A stretch of DNA of 11,385 bases from assembly GCA_016781705.1 (NCBI GenBank), contig JADDPV010000112.1, forward strand, positions 1 through 11,385. The letters run 5' to 3'. The notes under the pieces were generated by a model. It was not told where the DNA came from. It searched no databases and saw nothing but the letters and a program-made list of their open reading frames with translations. Of this stretch, positions 1-6,567 are shown piece by piece. Numbering within the stretch: position 1 is the first letter of the stretch; the number at the start of each line of letters is the position of its first letter. Made by a program: the position numbers and the translations under genes. This stretch comes from Rubrobacter sp. (GTDB taxonomy: Bacteria; Actinomycetota; Rubrobacteria; Rubrobacterales; Rubrobacteraceae).

Positions 1-167
1 GGTTGCAGGGCAGCTACCACGCCGTAGAGGGCCAGGATCACCGCTCCCAGAATCGCCCACGTCAGCGGCTTGCTCTCCCGTATCCAGACCCAGACTAGAT
101 AGCTGCCCCCGATCTCGCACAGCCCGGCCAAGACGAACAACCCGCCTATCAGAAGCAACTTCGACAT
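1..167 (-). CDS. UPF0060 (YnfA-like) small membrane protein, partial
   Basis: The first 55 residues of a small integral membrane protein are visible; the 3' end lies outside the window. The ATG at 167 follows a GGAGAGGAG ribosome binding site at 8 nt. Two hydrophobic helices can be seen (about residues 3-21 and 36-54) joined by a charged stretch. The segment GLCEIGGSYLVWVWIRE and the later LYGVVAALQP match the conserved N-terminal half of the UPF0060/YnfA family (usually about 110 residues, four helices, related in fold to small multidrug resistance proteins). The family has no firmly assigned transport substrate. It lies 126 nt beyond the aquaporin stop on the same strand, with a hairpin between, so it may or may not share the arsenic operon transcript. 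Family assignment is fairly sure; function is not known. Confidence 0.8.
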   Translation of the reverse strand, partial: MSKLLLIGGLFVLAGLCEIGGSYLVWVWIRESKPLTWAILGAVILALYGVVAALQ

Positions 168-213
168 CCTCGAACTCCTCTCCATAACTCGAAGCAACCG
201 CGGCCGAAGGTTA

Positions 214-235
214 CGCGCTCGCATCCCGGAGCGCG
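214..235 (-). terminator. 7-bp GC hairpin between aquaporin and UPF0060 genes
   Basis: CGCGCTC (214-220) and GAGCGCG (229-235) form a perfect 7-bp inverted repeat with an 8-nt loop. It sits in the 126-nt gap after the arsenic operon. There is no T tract on either strand, so it is not a classical intrinsic terminator. It could slow or end transcription, or protect an mRNA end. Seen directly; role inferred. Confidence 0.35.
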
Positions 236-283
236 ACGCCGCCCGGTCCGCTTCAGCCGATCCCATATCACGCGTGGTTTGGC

Positions 284-299
284 GGCTGGCCTTTCAGCC
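284..299 (-). other. Short hairpin over the aquaporin stop codon
   Basis: GGCTG (284-288) and CAGCC (295-299) are a perfect 5-bp inverted repeat with a 6-nt loop. The stop codon of the aquaporin gene (296-294) lies inside it. It is short, has no T run, and may be chance; a role in termination or mRNA stability is possible. Confidence 0.25.
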
Positions 300-974
300 T
301 ATCTTTGCGGGCTTGGTGTCGGGCTCTGGGGGACTGGCGGCGCGCACGTAGCGGTAGAGCAACGTACCTAATGTGGCGCCAAGAACCGGGCCGATCCAGT
401 AGGTCCAATGGGCGCTCCAGGTTCCGCTCATGAGCGCCGGCCCGAAGGAACGGGCCGGGTTCATGGAGGCGCCGGCGATAGGTCCAGCGAAGGTGGCGGC
501 AAGCGCGACGTAGCCGCCGATGGCTATGGCCGCGGCCCCTCCCACAGCGCGCACGTCGGTAGCGACCGCCGAGACGACGAACATGAGGAAAAGGGTAAGG
601 ATCAACTCTAGGAGCGTCGCCTGGAGGGGCGAGCCGGAGGGCACGGTGGCGCCCAAAGAGGCAACGTCGCCGAAGAGTAAGAGGTGGGTCGCGCTGGCGG
701 CGCATGCGCCGGCGAGTTGGGCGACCACGTAGCCAGGAACTAGTGACCAGGGGAAGTGACGGGTAAGCGCGAAGGTGACGGTGACGGCGGGGTTGATGTG
801 GGCGCCGGAGAGGTGCCCTATCGAGTAGATGGCGGCCATGACCGCGAGGCCGAAGGAGAGGCCGATCCCGAGCGAGCCTACGCTCCCGCCGGAGACCTCG
901 TTCACGACCACCGCTCCTGGACCGGCGAAGACCAGGAGAAAAGTGCCGACGAACTCGGCCGCGTAGCGCCTCAC
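294..974 (-). CDS. Aquaporin (MIP family), arsenic-operon associated, wide-filter type
   Basis: 226-residue major intrinsic protein, full length for a bacterial aquaporin, with six helices and both pore motifs: HINPAVT (NPA at 61-63) and ASMNPARS (NPA at 172-174, filter Arg175). Aligning by eye with E. coli AqpZ (Phe43, His174, Thr183, Arg189) gives Phe41, Ala160, Ala169 and Arg175 for the selectivity filter. The two small residues would leave a wider pore than in a water-only channel. In Sinorhizobium meliloti an aquaporin (AqpS) inside an ars operon serves as a route for arsenite, so passage of neutral As(OH)3 or methylarsenite is a reasonable inference here. The GTG start at 974 overlaps the TGA of the upstream acetyltransferase (GTGA, 974-971), which suggests translational coupling because no good ribosome binding site is present. 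The frame is open further upstream (…KASADEV before RRYAAEF), so its native start may have been lost in the event that truncated the gene before it. Confidence 0.88.
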   Translation of the reverse strand: MRRYAAEFVGTFLLVFAGPGAVVVNEVSGGSVGSLGIGLSFGLAVMAAIYSIGHLSGAHINPAVTVTFALTRHFPWSLVPGYVVAQLAGACAASATHLLLFGDVASLGATVPSGSPLQATLLELILTLFLMFVVSAVATDVRAVGGAAAIAIGGYVALAATFAGPIAGASMNPARSFGPALMSGTWSAHWTYWIGPVLGATLGTLLYRYVRAASPPEPDTKPAKIG

Positions 975-1246
975 CTCGTCGGCAGAGGCTTTCCCTGCGC
1001 CGGGCGGATGAGGCGCTGGCCTAGCCCTTTGTCGCGCAGACCTTCCTGGACGGCGACGGAACGCAGCAGCGCGGAGGTACCGTAGATTTCCAGGGTCGCG
1101 CTCCCCACGACCCGCTCTCCCTCCTGGGCCGCCAGCACTGTCGCCAGATGCTCCTCCAGCTCATCCGAAGGCAGTCCGCACTCCTCCAGCAGCACCAGGA
1201 TCTCCGGCAAATCTTTCCGTCGCATAGACCCAACGCGGATGCTCAT
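971..1246 (-). CDS. ArsN2-like GNAT acetyltransferase, C-terminally truncated
   Basis: 91 residues from an ATG at 1246, 28 nt after the arsR stop. The sequence runs through the N-terminal half of a GNAT fold: MSIRVGSMRRKDLPEILVLL, a GLPSDELEEHL helix, a VVGSATLEIYG strand, ALLRSVAV, and the start of the acetyl-CoA loop (RDKGLGQRL). This order and wording fit the arsenic-associated acetyltransferase ArsN2, which is usually about 140-150 residues. After GQRLI the homology stops: 12 unrelated residues and a TGA follow, directly overlapping the aquaporin start. The second half, which normally carries LYLLTT and the FxxLGF segment, is absent, so enzymatic activity is doubtful. The chain may still be translated to couple ribosomes onto the aquaporin. 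ArsN1 or another GNAT is possible; I favour ArsN2 from context and the LEIYG-ALLRSVAV pattern. Confidence 0.7.
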   Translation of the reverse strand: MSIRVGSMRRKDLPEILVLLEECGLPSDELEEHLATVLAAQEGERVVGSATLEIYGTSALLRSVAVQEGLRDKGLGQRLIRPAQGKPLPTR

Positions 1247-1274
1247 CCTGCCGCCCTGCCAGCCATTTCGTTCG

Positions 1275-1679
1275 TTACCCGGCCAAGAGGCGCTTTTCGG
1301 CCTCGCCCAGGAGCTCGCGAGCGGCCTCACGGTTCAGGGAGTAGAAGCTCCATTTTCCGCGCTTCTCTTCCTCGACGAGCCCGGCTTCCTTGAGCTTGCG
1401 GACGTGGTAGGAGACCTTCGACTGGCCCATCCCGAAGTGGTCCTCGAACTCGCAGACGCAGATGCCCTGGTCCTCGTCCCTCGCGGGGACGCCGAGATCC
1501 GGCAACCCGCAGCAGCCCCGCCCGGTCCGCGCCGCCGCCGCCATCATCCCGAGCATCCGAACCCGGATGGGGTCCGAGAGTGCCCGGCCCAGCGCAACGA
1601 GCTTCGCTACGCGCTCTTCCTCGGCCTCGCCGGCCTCGTGCGTGGGCTCCCTTTCCTGAACCTCGATCTTCTGAACCAC
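1275..1679 (-). CDS. arsR: ArsR/SmtB-family arsenic-responsive repressor
   Basis: 134-residue winged-helix repressor. An N-terminal acidic helix leads into ALSDPIRVRMLGMM (33-46, typical ArsR entry helix). A loop then carries Cys56-Cys57, ICVCEF follows (73-78, Cys74 and Cys76 at the metalloid site of the ELCVCDL type), then the recognition helix QSKVSYHVRKLKEAGLV (86-102) and the wing EEKRGKWSFYSLN. The extra Cys56/Cys57 pair and a longer linker before the CVC motif differ from the compact E. coli or R773 form and suggest additional or alternative As(III) ligands. The GTG start at 1679 is preceded by a strong GGAGGT site that sits in the 10-nt gap after the arsM stop, so the two genes are cotranscribed. 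As arsR lies behind arsM under the operator at 2615-2630, it most likely represses its own operon. Confidence 0.92.
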   Translation of the reverse strand: MVQKIEVQEREPTHEAGEAEEERVAKLVALGRALSDPIRVRMLGMMAAAARTGRGCCGLPDLGVPARDEDQGICVCEFEDHFGMGQSKVSYHVRKLKEAGLVEEEKRGKWSFYSLNREAARELLGEAEKRLLAG

Positions 1680-1689
1680 GACCCACCTC

Positions 1690-2535
1690 CTACCCTACCG
1701 GCTTCCGGGCCCGGACGAAGGCGCTCGCGACAGGCACCGTTCGCAACGCCTCCACGCCATCCGGGCCGAGGTAGTCTCCCATCCGCTCCGGCTCGTAAAT
1801 GTGCGTGGCATCGACCGAGATGTCCTCGAACCCCGCCTCTTCGAGCAGCGCTTCGTACCCTGATTTCTCCAAAGCCCCGGAGATGCAGCCGGACCACAGC
1901 TCCACGCTGCGCACCACCCCGTCCGGAAGCCCGCCTTTGTCCCCCAGGAATACCACGTCGGATACGGCGAACCGGCCGCCAGGCTTGAGGACCCGGAAGG
2001 CTTCGCCGATCACGCGCGGCTTGTCCGTGGACAGGTTGATAACGCAGTTGCTCACGACGACGTCCACGTGGTCGTCGGGCAGCGGGATGCTCTCTATCTC
2101 CCCTTCGAGGAACTCGGCGTTCTCCACGCCGGCCTCGCGCTGGTTCTCACGCGCCAGGGCCAGCATTTCGCCGGTCATATCCAGCCCATACGCTTTCCCG
2201 CCGGGCGCCACCCGTCGCGCCGAGAGCAGCACGTCTATGCCGCCACCGCTCCCCAGGTCCAGGACGACCTCGCCGGGTGAGAGGGTCGCCAGCGCCACCG
2301 GGTTCCCACAGCCTAATGAGGCATCGGCGGCGAGCCGCGGCAGCTCCCCCTTCTCTGCCTCCGAGTAGCCCCCGTGAGCCACTTCGAACTCCGATGCCCG
2401 CGAGGCTTCTCCGGAATCACAGCACGCCGCAGCTCCACAACACGCCCCGCCTTCCTTTGTTCCCTCCCGAACGGTTCGCGCGGCCTCGGCGTACCGCCTC
2501 CTGACCCGCTCCCGCAGATCCTCGCTCACCAGCAC
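1690..2535 (-). CDS. arsM: Arsenite S-adenosylmethionine methyltransferase
   Basis: 281 residues from the GTG at 2535, in family size range. A Rossmann methyltransferase core with SAM motif VVLDLGSGGGID (90-101), the acidic GLDMT (117-121) and LPDDHVDVVVSN (152-163). The three cysteines known to bind arsenic in ArsM are present: Cys76 in SLGCGNP, Cys164 in SNCVINLS and Cys217 in SGCISGAL. Two CC pairs near the N-terminus (32-33, 38-39) are also typical and may pass As(III) to the site. The enzyme adds methyl groups to arsenite in the cytoplasm, giving methylated and volatile forms. The start was set by AAGGAGGT just upstream; GTG at 2529 is an alternative. Longer readings from 2616 or 2700 begin upstream of the predicted transcription start (about 2602) and are rejected. 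First gene of the ars operon. Confidence 0.93.
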   Translation of the reverse strand: MLVSEDLRERVRRRYAEAARTVREGTKEGGACCGAAACCDSGEASRASEFEVAHGGYSEAEKGELPRLAADASLGCGNPVALATLSPGEVVLDLGSGGGIDVLLSARRVAPGGKAYGLDMTGEMLALARENQREAGVENAEFLEGEIESIPLPDDHVDVVVSNCVINLSTDKPRVIGEAFRVLKPGGRFAVSDVVFLGDKGGLPDGVVRSVELWSGCISGALEKSGYEALLEEAGFEDISVDATHIYEPERMGDYLGPDGVEALRTVPVASAFVRARKPVG

Positions 2536-2608
2536 CCTACCTCCTTCACGGCCCCGAGGAGGCTTCCGCCCCCACCAGCCCCAGCCGTCGTCAGAATCTA
2601 TCGACTCT

Positions 2609-2637
2609 ATTTTCATCAAAAAAATTTGATTTGTCAA
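2609..2637 (-). promoter_or_regulatory. ars operon promoter with ArsR-type operator in the spacer
   Basis: On the minus strand a perfect -35 TTGACA (2637-2632) and a -10-like GAAAAT (2614-2609, 4 of 6) are separated by exactly 17 bp. That spacer contains the palindrome ATCAAA-N4-TTTGAT (2615-2630), of the ATCAA-N6-TTGAT form found in many ars promoters. A repressor bound here would block RNA polymerase directly. It lies about 70 bp upstream of arsM, whose operon encodes an ArsR. Motifs are seen directly; binding is inferred. Confidence 0.72.
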
Positions 2638-2792
2638 GGGAAAAGTATGTTCTCTTCGCCGGCCGATCGTCGAGCCCACGTCACAGGTCGTCCCGGGCAT
2701 CAGGACTTCCGCGCCTTGCTCTTCCTGGTCGTCCTTCGTCAGGAGAGCCTAACCGTGAACGTAGCCGCCGCGCACCGCCGGGTTATACCAGC

Positions 2793-2820
2793 TTGTTACA
2801 TGCGGGAGCGGGTATAGAAT
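2793..2820 (+). promoter_or_regulatory. Putative promoter of the ABC exporter genes
   Basis: TTGTTA (2793-2798) and TAGAAT (2815-2820) are spaced by 16 bp, giving a start near 2827 and a leader of about 68 nt to the GTG at 2895. The interval 2638-2792, between this and the ars promoter, shows no convincing gene. The short reading frames there are proline/arginine-rich shadows. Confidence 0.45.
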
Positions 2821-2894
2821 CCTTTGTGCGTTGTGCGGTCGTTGGGGCTTCCCGCGGCCGTCTCCATCGTACAAACTACTGTCCGGAAGCGGTC

Positions 2895-4682
2895 GTGCTA
2901 AAGACTTTCTACAGGCTGATGCTCTTCACCGGGGACCGGCGGCACCTGCTGGCGCTGGGCGTGGCGTGCGCCGTGGGCGTAACGCTCGCGGGGATCACGA
3001 TACCCTGGCTCGTCAAGGAGGGGATAGACCGAGCCTTCCCGCCCGACGGCCCGCGCGACCCGGACCTGTTGTGGCCGCTGGCCTGGGGCATCCTCGGGCT
3101 CGCGCTGGTGCGCTTCCTCTTCGGGTTCGGGCGGCGCTACGCGACGAACCTCCTCGGTCACGTCGTCGAGTACCGGCTGCGCGAGGCGCTCTTCGAGAGG
3201 ATGCTCCGCCTGCACCACGGCTTCTACGACCGGACCTCGACGGGGGAACTGGTCTCGCGGGCGACCAACGACCTGCGCGTCGTACGCTTCTTCGTCGGCT
3301 GGGGGATGTTCCAGCTGTTCATCAGCCTGCTCACGCTCGCCGTCGTCTCGGCGGTGCTCCTGTACTTGAACTGGCTGCTGGCGCTTATCGTACTCTCGCC
3401 GATGCCGTTGCTCGCGCTCGCGGCGTGGCGGTTCGCGAGCAAGGTCCACCCCATCTTCCGCTCTGTCCAGCAGAAGCTCGCCGACTTGACCACCGCCGTG
3501 CAGGAGAACGTCTCCGGCATCCGGGTCGTCAAGAGCTTCTCCCGCGAGCCCTTCGAGAAGGGGCAGTTCGGCGACCGCGCCGAGGGTGTCCTCAACGAGA
3601 CCATGGCTGCCAGGGGGCTCAGGGCCTTCTACATCCCGGGGATGAGCTTCCTGCCCGCGACCTCCATCGCGCTCCTGATCCTCTTCGGTGGCCGGGCCGT
3701 GGTCGAGGGCAACCTCACCGTCGGCGAGTTCGCCCTCTTCCAGCTCTACCTGATGCAGCTCGTCTGGCCGATGCAGGGCTTCGGGATGGTCATAGACCAG
3801 GGACAAAGGGCCCTCGCCGCCTGCGAGCGCGTCTTCGAGATCCTCGACGAGATGCCGGAGGTGGCGCCGCCGGAGGAAGGAGCGAAGCCGTTCCCCCGAG
3901 GCGAATCCGGCGCGCCCGGCGTCGAGTTCCGGGACGTCCGGTTCTCCTACGACGCTGATGGTCCCGGAGGCCAGCCGGTCCTGCGGGGCGTGAGCCTCGC
4001 GGTCGAGCCGGGTGAGGCGGTCGCGGTGGTGGGGGCGACGGGCTCGGGGAAGTCCGCGCTGCTGGCCCTGATCTCGCGCTTCTACGACCCGGACGAAGGC
4101 GCGGTACGGGTGGGCGGGACGGACGTCCGGGAGATGGACCTCGAGGATTTGCGGCGCAACGTCGGGTTCGTGCCGCAGGAGACGTTCCTGTTCTCGGCGA
4201 CGGTCTGGGAGAACATCACCTTCGGCAAGCCGGACGCGACGCGCGAGGAGGTCGAGGAGGCGGCGAAGGTAGCGGGGATACACGAGCAGATCCTCCGCTT
4301 CCCCGAGGGCTACGACACGCAGGTCGGTGAGTGGGGCATCACCCTCTCGGGTGGCCAGAAGCAGCGCGTCGCCATCGCCCGCGCCCTCGTGAAAGACCCC
4401 GAGATACTCCTCCTCGACGACGCGACGAGCAGTGTGGACGCCGAGACGGAGAAGTCCATCCAGGAGGCCCTGCGCGGCACCTTGAAAGCGTCTTCGGGGC
4501 GCACCACGCTCATCGTCGCGCACCGGCTCTCCACGATCCTGCTCGCCGACCGCGTCGTCGTCCTGGACGGGGGCCGCGTCGTCGAGTCAGGGACGCACGA
4601 GGAGCTTCTGAGCAGGCCCGGCGGCCACTACCGCGCGATGTACGGCGACGACGAGGGTAGCCCGGAGAAGGTGCCGGCGTGA
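2895..4682 (+). CDS. Heterodimeric ABC exporter half-transporter, subunit with degenerate ATP site
   Basis: 595-residue ABC half-transporter: a six-helix exporter domain (about residues 15-305) followed by a nucleotide-binding domain (about 343-580). Visible motifs are Walker A GATGSGKS (380-387), Q-loop Gln428 (FVPQETFLF), signature LSGGQ (484-488), Walker B ILLLDD (504-509) and the H-loop His543 (IVAHRLS). The residue after Walker B is Asp509 instead of the catalytic Glu. That is the hallmark of the weak-site subunit of heterodimeric exporters such as TM287/288, BmrCD or LmrCD. The GTG at 2895 was chosen because MLKTFYRLMLFTGDRR begins a normal exporter N-terminus; GGAAG lies 8 nt upstream. 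The frame is open upstream to 2631, but the extra residues are not family-like. Its TGA overlaps the start of the partner gene. Substrate unknown; drug or lipid export is usual for this type. Confidence 0.9.
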   Translation: MLKTFYRLMLFTGDRRHLLALGVACAVGVTLAGITIPWLVKEGIDRAFPPDGPRDPDLLWPLAWGILGLALVRFLFGFGRRYATNLLGHVVEYRLREALFERMLRLHHGFYDRTSTGELVSRATNDLRVVRFFVGWGMFQLFISLLTLAVVSAVLLYLNWLLALIVLSPMPLLALAAWRFASKVHPIFRSVQQKLADLTTAVQENVSGIRVVKSFSREPFEKGQFGDRAEGVLNETMAARGLRAFYIPGMSFLPATSIALLILFGGRAVVEGNLTVGEFALFQLYLMQLVWPMQGFGMVIDQGQRALAACERVFEILDEMPEVAPPEEGAKPFPRGESGAPGVEFRDVRFSYDADGPGGQPVLRGVSLAVEPGEAVAVVGATGSGKSALLALISRFYDPDEGAVRVGGTDVREMDLEDLRRNVGFVPQETFLFSATVWENITFGKPDATREEVEEAAKVAGIHEQILRFPEGYDTQVGEWGITLSGGQKQRVAIARALVKDPEILLLDDATSSVDAETEKSIQEALRGTLKASSGRTTLIVAHRLSTILLADRVVVLDGGRVVESGTHEELLSRPGGHYRAMYGDDEGSPEKVPA

Positions 4683-6439
4683 GGCGGTTGAAGGCCAGGG
4701 CCGCGGGCTACCTGCTGCGTTTCCCCCTCTTGCGGCTCTTCGCGTTCGCGGGGCCGTACCGGGGGCGGCTCCTGGTGTTGGGGCTCGTGGCGGTGCTGGC
4801 GACGGCGACGAGCCTCGCGGAGCCTCTGATCGTAGGGTACGCGATAGACAAGGGGCTCGTGGCGGGGTCGCTCGTCGTAATCTACTGGATGGTGGGGCTG
4901 TACGTCGCGGTCAACGTGGCGACGTGGGTGCTCTCTTACGCTCAGACCTACGGGATGGGGTGGGTGGGGCAGCGCGTGATCCTGGACCTCAGGAACGCCC
5001 TCTTCGGGCATCTGCAGTCCTTGAGCCTTCGGTTCTACTCCGAGCAGAAGGCGGGTTGGATCATCTCCCGCCTCACTAACGATATCGAGAACTTCAACAC
5101 CCTCCTCAACGACGGCGTCCAGAACTTGGTCAAGAATGGCCTGACCCTTATAGGCGTCTTCGTCGCGATCTTCTTCGTTGACTGGCGCCTGGCCCTCGCC
5201 GTCACGACCATATTGCCGGTCATGCTCGCCGGCACGGCGGTCTTCCGCCTGGAGAGCTGGAAGGCGTTCCGCGCGGCGCGCGAGGCGATGGCCGAGGTGG
5301 TCGCGTACCTGCAGGAGAACGTCTCCGGGATGCGCGTCGTGCAGGCTTTCACCCGCGAGCGGGAGAACACGGACCAGTTCGCCGGCCGCAACCGCAACTA
5401 CCGCCGCGCCAACGCCCGCGCCTCCCTCCTGAGCGCCGTCTACTTCCCGGGCGTCGAGCTGCTGGGCTCGCTGGGCCTCGCCGTCGTGTTGCTCTACGGC
5501 GGCCTGCGCGTGGTGGGTGGCGGGATGACCGTCGGCGAGCTGGTCGCCTTCGTGGGCCTCCTGAGCATGTTCTTCCAACCTATCCAGCAGCTCAGCCAAC
5601 TCTACTCCAACCTCCAGAGCACGCTCGTCTCGCTGGAGAAGGTCTTCGCCGTGCTCGACACGGACCCCGACCGCGCCGACCCGCCGGACGCCGAGGAGAT
5701 GAAGACCCTGCGCGGCGACGTGGAGTTCGACGGCGTCTCCTTCGCATACGGCGACGGGGAGAAGGTGCTGGAGGACGTGAGCTTGCGCATCCGGCCCGGC
5801 GAGACGCTGGCTATAGTCGGCGAGACGGGCGCGGGGAAGAGCACCATCGTCAAGCTGCTCTCGCGCTTCTACGACCCGACGGAGGGCGAGGTCCGGGTGG
5901 ACGGAAAGGACCTGCGCGGGATACGCGGCTCGTCCTTACGGCGGCACATGGGGGTGGTGCTGCAGGATACGTTCCTCTTCACCGGCACGATCGGGGACAA
6001 CATTCGCTACGGCCGTCCGGGCGCGACGGACGAGGAGGTCGCCGCCGCCGCCGAGGCGGTCGGGGCCGACGACTTCATCCGGCATCTCCCGGGGGGCTAC
6101 GAGACACAGGTCCGGGAGCGGGGCGGCCGGCTCAGCGTGGGGGAGCGCCAGCTCGTCTCCTTCGCCCGCGCCTTGCTCGCCGATCCCCAGTTGCTCGTCC
6201 TGGACGAGGCCACGAGCAGCGTGGACCTGGCGACGGAGGTCAGGATCGAGGGGGCTTTAGGGCGGCTCCTGGCGGGGAGAACTTCCGTGGTGATCGCGCA
6301 CCGTCTCTCCACCGTGCGCCGCGCCGACCGCATCCTGGTGCTGGGACGGGGCCGCGTCCTGGAAGAGGGGAGCCATGAGGAGCTCCTGTCCCGCCCCTCC
6401 GCCTACCGCCGCCTCCACGAATCGCAGTTCGCGGCGTAG
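4679..6439 (+). CDS. Heterodimeric ABC exporter half-transporter, catalytic-site partner
   Basis: 586-residue ABC half-transporter starting with GTG inside the GTGA overlap with the previous gene, which implies coupled translation and equal subunit amounts. Exporter membrane domain about 25-315, nucleotide-binding domain about 346-580. Motifs: Walker A GETGAGKS (381-388), Q-loop Gln429 (VVLQDTFLF), signature LSVGE (485-489), Walker B LLVLDE with catalytic Glu510, and H-loop His541. The Walker motifs here are canonical while the signature departs from LSGGQ; the partner shows the reverse. In the dimer, this signature pairs with the partner's Asp-bearing Walker B to make the degenerate site, and the partner's LSGGQ pairs with Glu510 to make the hydrolytic one. 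Two consecutive TAG stops end the gene. No dedicated regulator is visible beside it. Confidence 0.9.
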   Translation: MRRLKARAAGYLLRFPLLRLFAFAGPYRGRLLVLGLVAVLATATSLAEPLIVGYAIDKGLVAGSLVVIYWMVGLYVAVNVATWVLSYAQTYGMGWVGQRVILDLRNALFGHLQSLSLRFYSEQKAGWIISRLTNDIENFNTLLNDGVQNLVKNGLTLIGVFVAIFFVDWRLALAVTTILPVMLAGTAVFRLESWKAFRAAREAMAEVVAYLQENVSGMRVVQAFTRERENTDQFAGRNRNYRRANARASLLSAVYFPGVELLGSLGLAVVLLYGGLRVVGGGMTVGELVAFVGLLSMFFQPIQQLSQLYSNLQSTLVSLEKVFAVLDTDPDRADPPDAEEMKTLRGDVEFDGVSFAYGDGEKVLEDVSLRIRPGETLAIVGETGAGKSTIVKLLSRFYDPTEGEVRVDGKDLRGIRGSSLRRHMGVVLQDTFLFTGTIGDNIRYGRPGATDEEVAAAAEAVGADDFIRHLPGGYETQVRERGGRLSVGERQLVSFARALLADPQLLVLDEATSSVDLATEVRIEGALGRLLAGRTSVVIAHRLSTVRRADRILVLGRGRVLEEGSHEELLSRPSAYRRLHESQFAA

Positions 6440-6567
6440 TAGGGCACCTCCGAGCTTCGAGCACACGAAATGCCCCGTATGGCCTGGAGCTGCGGCCGTG
6501 TTGCACAGTTGCCTTCCGGGGGCCTCCCGCCGTTTGCGCTCGGGACGCGTCGGGAACCACGACGGCC

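Noticed and set aside
1239..1988. 249-codon plus-strand frame opposite arsR and arsM
   Set aside because: Pro/Arg-rich, without recognisable domains, and fully antisense to two clear genes.
2626..2651. Divergent plus-strand promoter TTGATT/TATGTT beside the ars operator
   Set aside because: The spacer is only 14 bp and the ABC genes have a better promoter at 2793-2820.
2536..2700. Longer arsM reading from 2700 or from the ATG at 2616
   Set aside because: Both begin at or upstream of the predicted transcription start (about 2602), and the GTG at 2535 has a strong AAGGAGGT. The extra residues are not ArsM-like.
2631..2894. N-terminal extension of the first ABC subunit
   Set aside because: The 88 extra residues are Arg/Pro/Ser-rich, cross the predicted promoter at 2793-2820, and are not part of the exporter family.
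2898..4523. 541-codon open frame antisense to the first ABC gene
   Set aside because: Typical GC-rich antisense shadow: Glu/Arg/Asp/Leu-heavy, no fold, and opposite to an unmistakable ABC gene.
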